Below are positions 1 through 8,382 of a stretch of 36,364 nt of DNA, piece by piece. Every line of letters begins with the position of its first letter. Positions within the stretch are counted from its first letter, which is position 1. The position numbers were made by a program, and so were the translations under genes. This DNA is from Fortiea sp. LEGE XX443 (GTDB lineage Bacteria > Cyanobacteriota > Cyanobacteriia > Cyanobacteriales > Nostocaceae): positions 1 to 36,364 of the forward strand of contig NZ_JADEXZ010000062.1 in assembly GCF_015206815.1 (NCBI RefSeq), read 5' to 3'. The notes beneath the pieces are model-generated. The model was not told where the DNA came from and searched no databases. It saw only the letters and a list, made by a program, of their open reading frames with translations.

Positions 1-182
1 CTATAATATTTTCAAGGTTCGGCTCCCTCGGACTCCGCTTTGCAGCGCTCGTCTCTCAGGCACTTATCTAATATATCTATCTTCTTTGAGCGTGTCAACC
101 TTTTTTTTAACTTTTTTTATCCCCTCTCATCTCCCTATACACTCCCTTTCTAGTCCACAATAGTGGATGCACTGTACTGAGA

Positions 183-200
183 GAGGAAGGGTAGAGCGTG
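183..200 (+). promoter_or_regulatory. Ribosome binding site and GTG start of glyQ
   Basis: A purine-rich GAGGAAGG (183-190) lies seven bases before a GTG codon at 198. No ATG is available before the conserved N-terminal block, so this site decides the start. A small inverted repeat (TCCAC/GTGGA) sits just upstream near 152-165. Nothing else in the first 180 bases looks coding. Confidence 0.6.
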
Positions 201-1064
201 AATTTTCAGTCTGTAATAGCCACACTGTATCAGTTTTGGAGCGATCGCGGTTGTTTGATTGGTCAACCTTACGACATAGAAAAGGGGGCGGGTACTAAAA
301 ATCCTCATACATTTTTAAGAGCATTGGGGCCGGAACCGTGGGCTGTTGCCTATGTTGAACCATGTCGTCGTCCTACAGATGGGCGCTACGGTGAAAACCC
401 CAATCGTTTCCAACATTATTACCAGTACCAAGTTCTGATTAAGCCATCACCGGATAATATTCAAGAAATTTATCTGAATTCTTTAAGGGCTTTGGGCATT
501 CATCCTGAAGAGCATGATATTCGGTTTGTCGAAGATAACTGGGAAGATGCGACAGTCGGTGCTTGGGGTACTGGTTGGGAAGTATGGTTAGATGGGATGG
601 AAATTACTCAATTTACTTACTTCCAACAATGTGGAGGAATAGATTGCCGTCCGGTATCGATTGAGATTACATACGGGTTAGAGCGATTAACGATGTATCT
701 CCAGCAAGTGGAAGCATTTACTCAGATTCAGTGGACAGACAACATTACCTATGGAGATGTTTTTCTGCAAAACGAGATTGAGCAGAGTACCTATAACTTT
801 GAAGCATCGAATCCTGAGTTACTGCTAACACTGTTTAACTTGTATGAGCAGGAAGCGACCAAATTGACAGAGCGAGGATTAGTTTTACCAAGCTTAGACT
901 ATGTAATGAAGTGTTCGCACACGTTTAATTTACTGGATGCCAGAGGCGTAATTTCTGTTACGGAAAGAACTCGCTACATTGCCAGGATTCGCCATTTGGC
1001 ACGGAGAGTTGCACAACTATATGTAGAACAGAGAGAAACTCTGGGTTTACCTTTGCTGAAATAA
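198..1064 (+). CDS. glyQ: Glycyl-tRNA synthetase alpha subunit
   Basis: This is the catalytic alpha chain of the bacterial heterotetrameric (alpha2beta2) glycyl-tRNA synthetase. It activates glycine with ATP and charges tRNA-Gly in the cytoplasm. The 288 residues match the usual length of about 290-300. The N-terminal block reads [20 protein letters not shown], and the family signatures [10 protein letters not shown] and [19 protein letters not shown] follow within the first 75 residues; [18 protein letters not shown] and the class II-type segment with [11 protein letters not shown] follow near residues 125-165. The start is GTG, supported by a good ribosome binding site. The beta subunit gene glyS is not in the window, which fits the scattered arrangement common in cyanobacteria. 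Assignment is from motif recognition and is very secure. Confidence 0.97.
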   Translation: MNFQSVIATLYQFWSDRGCLIGQPYDIEKGAGTKNPHTFLRALGPEPWAVAYVEPCRRPTDGRYGENPNRFQHYYQYQVLIKPSPDNIQEIYLNSLRALGIHPEEHDIRFVEDNWEDATVGAWGTGWEVWLDGMEITQFTYFQQCGGIDCRPVSIEITYGLERLTMYLQQVEAFTQIQWTDNITYGDVFLQNEIEQSTYNFEASNPELLLTLFNLYEQEATKLTERGLVLPSLDYVMKCSHTFNLLDARGVISVTERTRYIARIRHLARRVAQLYVEQRETLGLPLLK

Positions 1065-1149
1065 ACACTTAAATCAGTTTATACAACCCAAAACGACCAA
1101 GTTTTGGGAATTTTAATTTTTGCCAACTTTAGTTATCTCAATTCAATCC

Positions 1150-1335
1150 CTATATTATGAGGGTTTCGCACATTGATAGTGCTAAACAGGTAATGATGCG
1201 TTGTAGTAATGCACAAAACACCAAAGAGTGCAATAGTTGATTATCAACCGGAATTTCGCCGTGAAGGTGTGACTCAAGATGATGAATTACAGTATCTAAA
1301 GAGTCTAGAAATTTCCCAGACTCAGAATAATTCAT
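1150..1335 (-). CDS. Small hypothetical protein downstream of nblS
   Basis: A 61-residue reading frame starts with ATG 21 bases after the nblS stop codon, on the same strand, so it could be read from the nblS transcript. It starts MNYSESGKFLDSLDTVIHHL and ends with a hydrophobic stretch (LLHSLVFCALLQRIITCLAL). I recognise no family. The N-terminal half reads like real protein (mixed amphipathic helix), but its short length and lack of a clear ribosome binding site leave it doubtful. It could be the remnant of a longer gene. Confidence 0.3.
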   Translation of the reverse strand: MNYSESGKFLDSLDTVIHHLESHLHGEIPVDNQLLHSLVFCALLQRIITCLALSMCETLII

Positions 1336-1356
1336 AATCGAACTGAAATATGCTTA

Positions 1357-3246
1357 TTAATCAAATAAAGCTAGATCAAACCAAAAAGTTGTACCTATGC
1401 CGATTTTACTTACCAATTGAACTTTACTACCATGCCTTTCGACAATATTTCTGACAATTGATAAACCCAAACCAGTACCTTCTAGGGTATGAACTCGGTT
1501 TTCAACACGGAAGAAGCGGTCAAAAATTGCCTGTTGGTCTTCTGAGCCGATACCAATGCCTGTATCAGATACTTCCACGCGCACTCGCGGAGACTGATTG
1601 TGAGAGCGCGGCTTGGGATCTAACTGGTAGGTGCGGATAGCGACTTTACCGCCTGCTTTGGTAAATTTCAGAGCATTTCCCACCAAATTAGCTAAGACTT
1701 GCAACAACAAATCATAATTACCCATAACGAGGGGTAAATTAGGGTCAACTTCTTGAATGAGTTCAATGCCCTTATCTTTAGCATTGAGTTGGTAAGTTCG
1801 CAGTGTTTGTTCAATAGCTTGGGCGAGGTCTACACCATCAAAGTTGTAACTACGACCTGATTCTAACTTAGACAAATCTAAAACATCATTAACTAAGCGA
1901 GTTAGGCGATCGGTTTCATGGTTAACAGTTTTGAGAAAATCTTGGCGCTGTTCTATACTCAAGTCTTCGCCGTAGTCATGCAAAGTTTCAATAAAAGATT
2001 TGATATTAAATAATGGTGTCCGCAGTTCATGAGAAACGTTGCTAATAAATTGGCTCTTGGCTTCGTTGAGTTCTACTTCTCGCGTAATATCTTGTACAGT
2101 AATCGCAATTCCTTTAATACTCTCGCGTTGGAGGTTGAGTACTGTAGTCAATAGAATTCGGATGGTACGTTTAGCTGGTTGGTTGAGATGAATGCGAAAC
2201 TCGGCACTTTCGCATTCACCTGCTGCCATTTCGTACAAGGGACGAGTGATTTCCATTTGTATTTGTGAGGGTAATTGATGTAACACATTACTACCCACGA
2301 CATCATTACCTTCCCAGCCAAAAATCCTTCGTGCTGTGGGGTTAACTAAAATCACCTGCATGTTGTTATCAATCAACACAGCACCATCAGCAATAGTTGA
2401 AACTAAGGTTTCTAGTTTGGCTTTTTCTGCGGTTAGTTCTTCAATATTTTGTTCTTCATAGCGCTCTAGGCGCTCTGCCATTTCATTAAAACTGAGAATT
2501 AACTCTCCTAGTTCACCGCCTAGGGGTAAGTCGATCCGCTGCTTGAAATTGCCTGTGGCGATTTGTTTTACTCCGACAAGCAATTCCTTAATTGGCTTGG
2601 TGATGGTTAAAGCATTAATTACACCCGCCAAAATTACCATTACCCAAATTGTGATAAATACGGCAATGGTGACATCACGGGTGAAATTAGTGGAGATAAC
2701 TGCGGTTTGGTTGGGATTGATCCCAATAGCCAAAACACCCAGATATTTTTGATTGACGATGAGCGGTACAAACACATCGGTGACAGCTCCATCTGGGGTC
2801 ATGTGTTGCCGTACCATTGGCTTATCGTCGTCACCAGGATAATCTTCTGGCAGTTGTATCCGCCGCTCAATCGTGAGTGAATTCTCTACTTCTGGTTCCC
2901 AAAACGGAATTCCAAAAAAGATTTTGCCAGTGTCATCAGCGTAGAGCATATACCTCACGCTAGAAGTACTGCTGTAAAATCTTTGGGAAAATTGGGCTAC
3001 TTCAGTGAGATTATTTTCCGCAATGAGGGGGGTAACGTTGGCAGCAAGCAGCAGTCCCAAGTCGCGGCCGAAGCGGGTGTCATTCAGACGCGCATCCTGC
3101 TGAATTGTATTTACAGCCCAAAAGGTCAGACCACTCATTACCAAAGAAACCACTAAAGTGGCAACAGCTAAAAGCTTAGTTTGGAGGGTGAAATCTGACC
3201 ACCAATTGGCGATCGCTTCTCGGATTGTCTTTAACAGAGCCAGCAT
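1357..3246 (-). CDS. nblS: NblS/Hik33-type membrane sensor histidine kinase
   Basis: This is a membrane-bound two-component sensor kinase of the NblS (Hik33/DspA) family, known in cyanobacteria to control high-light, nutrient-stress and phycobilisome-degradation genes. The 629 residues show membrane segments at about 25-46 and 193-215 flanking an extracytoplasmic domain. HAMP follows at about 216-268 and PAS at about 275-390. The HisKA domain has the phosphoacceptor His406 in SHELRTP. The ATPase domain has the N-box near Asn524, G1 at 561-566 (DTGIGI) and G2 near 589-597 (EGTGLGLSI). The ATG start begins the expected N-terminus. It lies 144 bp downstream of purD on the same strand, so a shared transcript is possible, though the gap is large enough for its own promoter. 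The partner regulator (NblR/RpaB type) is not in the window. The family call is secure; the orthologue name rests on overall resemblance. Confidence 0.88.
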   Translation of the reverse strand: MLALLKTIREAIANWWSDFTLQTKLLAVATLVVSLVMSGLTFWAVNTIQQDARLNDTRFGRDLGLLLAANVTPLIAENNLTEVAQFSQRFYSSTSSVRYMLYADDTGKIFFGIPFWEPEVENSLTIERRIQLPEDYPGDDDKPMVRQHMTPDGAVTDVFVPLIVNQKYLGVLAIGINPNQTAVISTNFTRDVTIAVFITIWVMVILAGVINALTITKPIKELLVGVKQIATGNFKQRIDLPLGGELGELILSFNEMAERLERYEEQNIEELTAEKAKLETLVSTIADGAVLIDNNMQVILVNPTARRIFGWEGNDVVGSNVLHQLPSQIQMEITRPLYEMAAGECESAEFRIHLNQPAKRTIRILLTTVLNLQRESIKGIAITVQDITREVELNEAKSQFISNVSHELRTPLFNIKSFIETLHDYGEDLSIEQRQDFLKTVNHETDRLTRLVNDVLDLSKLESGRSYNFDGVDLAQAIEQTLRTYQLNAKDKGIELIQEVDPNLPLVMGNYDLLLQVLANLVGNALKFTKAGGKVAIRTYQLDPKPRSHNQSPRVRVEVSDTGIGIGSEDQQAIFDRFFRVENRVHTLEGTGLGLSIVRNIVERHGSKVQLVSKIGIGTTFWFDLALFD

Positions 3247-3390
3247 TTTTTATAGAGTTGTTAGTAGTTTTTGTGATAAACCCCAACAACTAAAAAATTA
3301 ACAGTTAATTTGATCAAAATGATAGAGATAGGGATAAAGGTTGAAGTCTCAAGTATGAAAAATCAAATTTCACACTTTAGACTTGATGCT

Positions 3391-4674
3391 TCATCCTTCG
3401 GTCAGCACTCGATGACCGATGTCTCTCCTATAATATATTCCTTCAAACTGAATGAATTGCAGACCTGTGTAGGCTTGAGCGATCGCTTGCTGAAAATTTT
3501 CGCCTGTGCCAGTAATATTTAACACGCGCCCCCCATCAGTCACGATTTGCTGTTGCTCATTCAATTTTGTGCCGGCATGGAATACGGTAACTCCCGCGGC
3601 TTGTGCCTCGCCAATGCCAGTAATCACCTTACCTTTGGCATAATCCCCAGGATAACCATCAGAGGCCGCCACTACAGTAGCTGCTGCGCCACTGTGCCAA
3701 GCGATGGGGGGCATTTCTCCTAAACGCTGTTCTACACAAGCCAGAAGTAACTCTTCTAAGGGAGTTGCCAACAAGGGTAAAATCACCTGAGTTTCGGGAT
3801 CACCAAAACGACAGTTAAATTCCAACACCTTAAAATCGCCATCGGGTGTAATCATCAAACCAGCGTAAAGTACACCACGGTAGTCTATGCCTTTGTTGCG
3901 GAGAGTAGCGATCGCTTTTTCTAACACCTCTGTTTGCACGCGTGCCATTAATTCTGTTGTGGCGATCGGCGTTGGTGCATATGCTCCCATCCCCCCAGTA
4001 TTTTCACCAGTATCGCCTTCTCCAACCCGTTTATGGTCTTGAGCGGGCAGCAGTGCGCGAATTGTTAACCCATCAGTCAAGGCTAAAACCGATACCTCTT
4101 GTCCAATTAAACAGTCTTCAATGACGACAAACTCACCAGCACTACCAAACTGCCCTTGGAAAATGGCATCAATGGCGCTTTCTGCCTGTTCCCTTGTAGT
4201 AGCTACTGTTACACCTTTCCCTGCTGCCAAGCCATCAGCTTTCACAACTATCGGCGCACCCTGAGCTTTCACATAAGATTTAGCTGCTGCTGCCTCAGTA
4301 AATACCGCAGCCTTAGCAGTAGGAATTCCTGCTTCCTGCATCAGGGACTTTGCCCAAGCCTTGCTGGCTTCAATTTGCGCTCCAGCTTTGATAGGGCCAA
4401 ATACCATCAGTCCCTTAGCTTGCAAGTAATCTGTAATTCCCTTCGCCAGAGGGACTTCTGGCCCGACAACCACCAGCGAAATACCTTGTGCTAGTGCGTA
4501 TTGGCTCATGCGCTCAAAGTCATCGACTTCCAAGGGCAAATTTTGGCAACCTACCATGCTGGCTGTGCCGCCATTCCCCGGCACACAGATAACTTGCTCA
4601 ATTTGCTGGGATTGCAATAATTTCCATGCTAGAGCGTGTTCACGCCCCCCGTTACCTACAACTAAAACTTTCAC
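3391..4674 (-). CDS. purD: Phosphoribosylamine-glycine ligase (GAR synthetase)
   Basis: This enzyme makes glycinamide ribonucleotide from phosphoribosylamine, glycine and ATP, the second step of purine synthesis. The 427 residues show the full ATP-grasp architecture. The N-terminal domain has MKVLVVGNGGREHALAWKL. The ATP-binding part has VVKADGLAAGKGVTVA near residue 145. The conserved GDTGENTGGMGAYAPTP comes next, and the metal/active-site segment LEFNCRFGDPETQ lies near residue 290. The start is GTG, six bases after AGAGGA, and gives the canonical N-terminus. The gene is standalone, without the purD-purM fusion seen in some lineages. It is followed on the same strand by nblS. An imperfect hairpin (GAAG..TCAAGT / ACTTGA..CTTC, about 3342-3396) overlaps its 3' end and may slow or stop transcription. 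Confidence 0.97.
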   Translation of the reverse strand: MKVLVVGNGGREHALAWKLLQSQQIEQVICVPGNGGTASMVGCQNLPLEVDDFERMSQYALAQGISLVVVGPEVPLAKGITDYLQAKGLMVFGPIKAGAQIEASKAWAKSLMQEAGIPTAKAAVFTEAAAAKSYVKAQGAPIVVKADGLAAGKGVTVATTREQAESAIDAIFQGQFGSAGEFVVIEDCLIGQEVSVLALTDGLTIRALLPAQDHKRVGEGDTGENTGGMGAYAPTPIATTELMARVQTEVLEKAIATLRNKGIDYRGVLYAGLMITPDGDFKVLEFNCRFGDPETQVILPLLATPLEELLLACVEQRLGEMPPIAWHSGAAATVVAASDGYPGDYAKGKVITGIGEAQAAGVTVFHAGTKLNEQQQIVTDGGRVLNITGTGENFQQAIAQAYTGLQFIQFEGIYYRRDIGHRVLTEG

Positions 4675-5157
4675 TGATTTCCTCTTGCGTCCCTTGTGAC
4701 ACGAGAATACCCTAGGAAGTCAAAAGTCAAAAGTCAAAAGACTTAATCTTCCTAACTCTTGCACCACGCCGTACTAAGGCTACTCGCGGATCAATTTTTC
4801 ACTAATTTAGGTACAGATGCAAGTCCTTGATGAGGCAGAGGAGAATAAGTAGTCGGACATAATTAAGATCATCGGTGGATATAGGGGACAGGTTACAGTC
4901 AAAAATTTGTGTAATTAATTCTGTCCAGGTGCTTAATTAAAAATAATACATTCGTTAAAATTCAGAAATCGGGATCAATTAGTGGGAGAAAAAACCGCCA
5001 CTAATTGTAAACTACTAAATTTGAGCTTTAGTGTCGTGTTTCACCAAGAGTTCAGATGATCGCGGACTCGCTACCGCTGTGCTATCTGCGGCTTCGTACA
5101 GAATTTAGCATGAATATTGCAGTCAGGGAAATATCAAGAAAATAGGTAAATTAGGGA
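4675..5157. other. Spacer between purD and the epimerase gene, with a short tandem repeat
   Basis: About 480 bp between divergent genes, so it should hold promoters for both. At 4718-4742 the heptamer GTCAAAA runs for about 3.5 copies, a short tandem repeat of the kind common in Nostocales. From about 5058 to 5095 there is a GC-rich patch (GCGGACTCGCTACCGCTGTG) that resembles known dispersed repeats of these genomes, but no second copy was found here. The bases between are AT-rich. I saw no credible coding frame and cannot place promoter boxes with confidence. Confidence 0.5.
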
Positions 5158-6105
5158 ATGGCTAAAGTTATTGTTACAGGAGCAGCAGGATTTATTGGTT
5201 CTCACCTTGTCGAAACACTTTTAAAACAAGGAGAAGAAATAATCGGTATTGATGAATTTAATGATTACTACGATCCGATGTTCAAACGTAAGAATATTGC
5301 TTATTTAAACAGCTACTCTAACTTTACATTGATTGAAGGGAATATTCAATTTTTAGATTGGACAACATTACTCCAAGATGTAAAAATTATTTACCATCAG
5401 GCAGCACAAGCAGGGGTAAGGGCTAGTTGGGGTCAAAGTTTTCGCGCTTATACTGAACGTAATATTAACGCCACACAAGTTTTATTAGAAGCAGCAAAGA
5501 ATGCTAAAAACCTCAAAAGATTGGTATTTGCTTCAACTTCTAGCGTCTATGGTGATGCAGAAACTTTACCTACCGACGAAAGTATTTTTCCTCATCCTGT
5601 TTCGCCTTATGGCATTACTAAGTTAGCAGCAGAGCGTTTGTGTGGACTATATCAAAAAAACTTTGGTGTGCCAATTGTTTCACTACGTTATTTCACAGTT
5701 TATGGAACCAGACAGCGCCCAGATATGGCATTTCATAAATTTTTCAAAGCTGTTTTGCAAGATGAAGCAATTCCTATTTATGGTGATGGACAGCAAACTC
5801 GAGACTTTACTTATGTTAGTGATGTCATAGCAGCAAATTTAGTCGCTGCTACCGTACCAGCAGCAGTAGGCGAAATTTTTAACATTGGTGGTGGTAGCAG
5901 GGTAGTTTTAACAGAAGTTTTAGACACAATGGCAGAAATTGTCGGCAAACCTATTAAGAAAAACCACATAGAAAAAGCAATGGGAGATGCACGCCACACG
6001 GCGGCGGATATATCTAAAGCTCAGAAAATTTTGGGATATCAGCCGCAAGTTCCTCTGAGAGAGGGATTGGCACAAGAATGGCAATGGGTGAAGACGTTGT
6101 ATTAA
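5158..6105 (+). CDS. NAD-dependent sugar-nucleotide epimerase/dehydratase (extended SDR)
   Basis: A cytoplasmic short-chain dehydrogenase of the extended type, acting on a nucleotide sugar, most likely a UDP-glucuronate or UDP-glucose 4-epimerase supplying surface polysaccharide precursors. The 315 residues carry the NAD-binding glycine motif GAAGFIGS (8-15) and the catalytic serine region STSSVYG (126-132). The catalytic Tyr151-x3-Lys155 lies in PYGITK. The family segment RYFTVYGTRQRPDMA (177-191) is typical of glucuronate/glucose epimerases. The C-terminal part with GDARHTAADISKA fits substrate binding in this family. The exact substrate cannot be read from sequence. The ATG start gives the standard MAKVIVTG N-terminus. 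A GGGA lies immediately before the start, so the ribosome binding site is unclear. Confidence 0.85.
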   Translation: MAKVIVTGAAGFIGSHLVETLLKQGEEIIGIDEFNDYYDPMFKRKNIAYLNSYSNFTLIEGNIQFLDWTTLLQDVKIIYHQAAQAGVRASWGQSFRAYTERNINATQVLLEAAKNAKNLKRLVFASTSSVYGDAETLPTDESIFPHPVSPYGITKLAAERLCGLYQKNFGVPIVSLRYFTVYGTRQRPDMAFHKFFKAVLQDEAIPIYGDGQQTRDFTYVSDVIAANLVAATVPAAVGEIFNIGGGSRVVLTEVLDTMAEIVGKPIKKNHIEKAMGDARHTAADISKAQKILGYQPQVPLREGLAQEWQWVKTLY

Positions 6106-6129
6106 TTAGACATCTCCAAAAAAATGTCA

Positions 6130-6150
6130 AGACGTAGCACTGCTATGTCT
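6130..6150. terminator. Hairpin downstream of the epimerase gene
   Basis: A nine-base-pair stem (AGACGTAGC/GCTATGTCT, one G-T pair) with a three-base loop lies 24 bp after the epimerase stop. No run of T follows, so it may be a terminator or simply one of the palindromic repeats typical of these genomes. Confidence 0.4.
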
Positions 6151-6359
6151 CTACAATGGTTCTAGATAATGCCTATTTAAATTCGGTCGATGTCTATTGC
6201 AATAAACCGAAAAGATTTGGGGCATCGCTGATTGTCGATTGTGGTATTGGGTTTATGCTTGGTTTCGGTGGTGAATTGGATGGCTATGGTAGTATGCCCT
6301 TAAACAGGTGATAAACAAAGCATTATTTAATACTCTTTGAACACTAGCGAGAATCTACC

Positions 6360-6998
6360 TTGAGCTTATCTATTTATTTTCTCCGTCACGGACAAACAGA
6401 ATGTAGTCGCAGTAATGCTTTTTGTGGTTCCATAAACTCGGAACTTACCCCAGAAGGCTTGGATATGGCTGAGGCTTTTGCAAATGCTTACAGTTCTCGT
6501 CCTTGGACAGCTATTTTTTGTAGTCCTATGGGCCGGGCTATAGCCACAGCCAAACCTCTGTGTACAGCTATAGGCATAGAACCACAACTGCGCGAAGGGT
6601 TAAAAGAAATTAACTATGGCGAGTGGGAAGGCAAAACCCCAGAATTCATTAGTAAACAATATCATGATGATTATCTGCGCTGGTCAGCAGACCCGGCTTG
6701 GTATGCACCTACTGGTGGAGAAATGGCCATCACAATTGCTTCTCGTGCGATGGGAGTGATTGAAGAAATTAAGCATCTTTACACCAGTGGTAATGTTTTA
6801 GTTGTGTCTCATAAGGCCACTATTAGAACTATGCTGTGTAGCTTGCTGGGTATTGATGTGGGGCGTTTTCGTTATCGCTTGGGTTGTCCAGTCGGTTCTG
6901 TTAGTGTTGTGGAATTTACTTCTCATGGGCCGTTGTTGCACACTTTAGCAGATCGTTCTCATTTCAGCGAATACTTACGTAATTTACCCGGAACTTAG
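6360..6998 (+). CDS. Histidine phosphatase family protein (phosphoglycerate mutase-like)
   Basis: A cytoplasmic member of the histidine phosphatase superfamily, which transfers or removes phosphate through a phosphohistidine. In the 212 residues the motif FLRHGQTE places Arg9 and the nucleophile His10. The acid/base Glu83 sits in LKEINYGEWEG, and the second active-site His151 in VVSHKATIRTM. This size and motif set fit cobC/PhoE/SixA-like or sugar-phosphate phosphatases rather than a glycolytic mutase. The substrate is unknown. The only start that keeps the RHG motif is TTG at 6360; the next Met is residue 36, past the active site. It lies 254 bp after the epimerase on the same strand, so a functional link to sugar metabolism is possible but not shown. 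Confidence 0.85.
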   Translation: MSLSIYFLRHGQTECSRSNAFCGSINSELTPEGLDMAEAFANAYSSRPWTAIFCSPMGRAIATAKPLCTAIGIEPQLREGLKEINYGEWEGKTPEFISKQYHDDYLRWSADPAWYAPTGGEMAITIASRAMGVIEEIKHLYTSGNVLVVSHKATIRTMLCSLLGIDVGRFRYRLGCPVGSVSVVEFTSHGPLLHTLADRSHFSEYLRNLPGT

Positions 6999-7007
6999 TT
7001 GTTTGTT

Positions 7008-7038
7008 GGGTGGGTTACTTTTAATGGCTAACCCACCC
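7008..7038 (+). terminator. Stem-loop after the phosphatase gene
   Basis: A perfect ten-base-pair stem (GGGTGGGTTA/TAACCCACCC) with an 11-base loop begins nine bases after the phosphatase stop codon. It has no proper T-tract, only AT-rich sequence after it. It is the best candidate terminator for this gene. Confidence 0.6.
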
Positions 7039-7104
7039 ATCGAATTTATAAAAATTAAATTTTTGGGCGTTGCTGAATTTAGGGATGAAATGATGAATCG
7101 CATT

Positions 7105-7137
7105 CAATACTTTTCGCTTAAGAATTAAGCAGTATTG
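7105..7137 (-). repeat. Insertion-element end motif, CAATAC/GTATTG palindrome
   Basis: Read on the minus strand, the relic's stop codon is followed by TTCTTAAG, six bases and GTATTG. The same pattern ends the 168/173-bp repeats at 20958-21125 (TTCTTAAG, 4 bases, GTATTG) and 29524-29696 (TTCTTAAG, 5 bases, GTATTG). The segment is also an inverted repeat in itself, with CAATACT/AGTATTG outside GCTTAA/TTAAGC. I read it as the surviving terminal repeat of a decayed insertion sequence; this is inference from the shared motif and position. Confidence 0.5.
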
Positions 7138-7353
7138 ATCATGGAAAAATTGAGTAAGCGACGTTGAGTAGCAGTGCCACGATGAATAGGTTTCTTAGAC
7201 GGAAATTTGGAACGAGTTTTTTGGACTAAGCGAGGATTACTTCTGTCCTACCGAGTAGGAGTCTTCTCATCCAAAATCTCCATAGTCAACCGTGTACTCA
7301 ACGACACGTAACAGAATTTTACTAAAACCTTTTTTCTTGGATTTATCCTTCTT
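7125..7353 (-). pseudogene. Relic of an IS4-type transposase
   Basis: Two short coding pieces in different frames can be read on the minus strand. The upstream piece (about 7353-7265) reads KKGFSKILLRVVEYTVDY, resembling the central RVIEYT-like part of IS4-type transposases. The downstream piece (7247-7128) reads RSNPRLVQKTRSKF and then KKPIHRG, resembling the C-terminal PR-VK....F-KKP-H segment of the same group, and ends with TAA at 7125. Between them is a TAG and a frame change, and most of a transposase is missing, so it cannot be functional. The family assignment is from memory of motifs. The C-terminal fit is better than the central one. Confidence 0.5.
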
Positions 7354-7397
7354 CTGTCACTTTCCGGAATAAGCAAGTAGTTAATAACTCCATTAAG

Positions 7398-7928
7398 TTA
7401 AGTAGTGGGAACCGTTGAGGTTGTTGTTGGGGTATCCGTAGTTACAGAAATTGCCCCTTGAACTGTGAGAACTGAACAAGGTGCATGGTGTAAAACATAA
7501 TTGCTAACGCTACCAAGAAACAACTCACTAATTCCACTCAAACCACGACGACCGATAACTATCACGTCAGCGTTCCAATTTCGAGCTACTTCACAAATCA
7601 TGCGACTGGGATCACCTAGTTCTTGGGTAAATTCTGCTGCTACACCTTTGGCGATCGCCTGATTGGTGAGTAATGTTAAAAATTCAACTCCTTGTTGCTT
7701 CAGTAATTCCCACTGCCCTACGTAATATTGCACACTATGAATTTGGGAAGAAGCATAGCGACTATGTGTTTCCATTTCAGAAGTATTCTGGTAGTCATCA
7801 TTAAAAGGTGAGATAACTTGCAGCAACATCAATTCAGCATTAGTTAATGTTGCTAAACATAGGGCTTGTTCAAAAACCTGCCGACCAATTTCTGTATTGT
7901 TAACTGCTACTAAAATTTTTCTAAACAT
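7398..7928 (-). CDS. Universal stress protein (UspA family)
   Basis: A small cytoplasmic protein with the nucleotide-binding Usp fold, usually made under stress. At 176 residues it is slightly longer than typical (about 140-160) because of an insertion after strand two and a Thr-rich C-terminal tail. The N-terminus MFRKILVAVNNTEIG and the ATP-binding signature GRRGLSG followed by LGSVSNYVLHH (G-x2-G-x9-G-S type) are clear, so it probably binds ATP. I chose the ATG at 7928 over an in-frame TTG six bases earlier because AGGA lies eight bases before the ATG. It is a paralogue of the usp at 26779, with the same organisation. Upstream on the same strand is a relic of phosphoenolpyruvate synthase, so the two may once have formed a transcription unit. 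Confidence 0.9.
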   Translation of the reverse strand: MFRKILVAVNNTEIGRQVFEQALCLATLTNAELMLLQVISPFNDDYQNTSEMETHSRYASSQIHSVQYYVGQWELLKQQGVEFLTLLTNQAIAKGVAAEFTQELGDPSRMICEVARNWNADVIVIGRRGLSGISELFLGSVSNYVLHHAPCSVLTVQGAISVTTDTPTTTSTVPTT

Positions 7929-7976
7929 AGCCAAAGTCCTGATTGAATAGTTATTAGTTACGCTTGCTGCTTTCTC

Positions 7977-8246
7977 TTAAAGTTTGCTTTCTTCAGCAGA
8001 AGCAATTTTTAAAAGGGTTTTGAGTACGGAGTCGGGGTTGAGACTAATAGGATCAATTCCTTGTTCGACCAAAGGATTAGCCAAATTCATCATGATTTGC
8101 GTGTGGGTGCGAGGGCATTTTTCTAAAGGTAATTCTTGCACTTCGTAGGTCAATAAACCTTGATATACTTTCCCTGTTTCACTTCCGGCGCAAGTGACGG
8201 TAATTTCTTCGCCAGTTTTGAATATTGATTGGCTCTTAGGTCTCTC
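7977..8246 (-). pseudogene. Internally deleted relic of phosphoenolpyruvate synthase
   Basis: No gene is called here, yet about 90 codons on the minus strand stay open and read like phosphoenolpyruvate synthase. The first part (KTGEEITVTCAG, GKVYQGLL, then THTQIMMNLANP) matches the end of the swivelling phosphohistidine domain and the beginning of the PEP/pyruvate-binding C-terminal barrel. It then passes without a frame change into LVEQGIDPISLNPDSVLKT, which resembles the extreme C-terminus of the enzyme, and stops at 7977-7979. Roughly the whole barrel is missing. No start codon lies at a sensible place, and the frame closes upstream near 8330. It is 48 bp upstream of the usp gene, same strand. 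The identification is from remembered family motifs. Confidence 0.6.
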
Positions 8247-8382
8247 ACTCTTGTTTATAGAAAGATAATTTGAGGAACTTGTGAAGATACAGTCACCAAT
8301 TTTGGATATTGTTGTCTAACTTGTTTTAATTTATACAGGTTTTTAATTTAACTAGTTGTGTTATGTAAAAATTAAGTTACCT

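Larger units (their letters stand above)
6999..7397. other. Spacer holding a terminator hairpin and a transposase relic
   Basis: Almost 400 bp between convergent genes. It contains the hairpin at 7008-7038, a 33-bp palindromic segment with CAATAC/GTATTG ends at 7105-7137, and degraded transposase coding sequence on the minus strand up to about 7353. No intact gene is present. Confidence 0.6.

Noticed and set aside
3310-3522. Plus-strand 70-codon frame overlapping the purD 3' end
   Set aside because: Antisense shadow of purD with no recognisable protein or ribosome binding site.
4718-4742. Possible CRISPR-like short repeats (GTCAAAA)
   Set aside because: The units are contiguous heptamers without spacers. 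No array with unique spacers and no cas genes exist in the window.
6156-6311. Plus-strand frame of 51 codons (MVLDNAYLNSVDVYC...)
   Set aside because: It starts directly after a palindromic repeat without a ribosome binding site, and no family is recognised.
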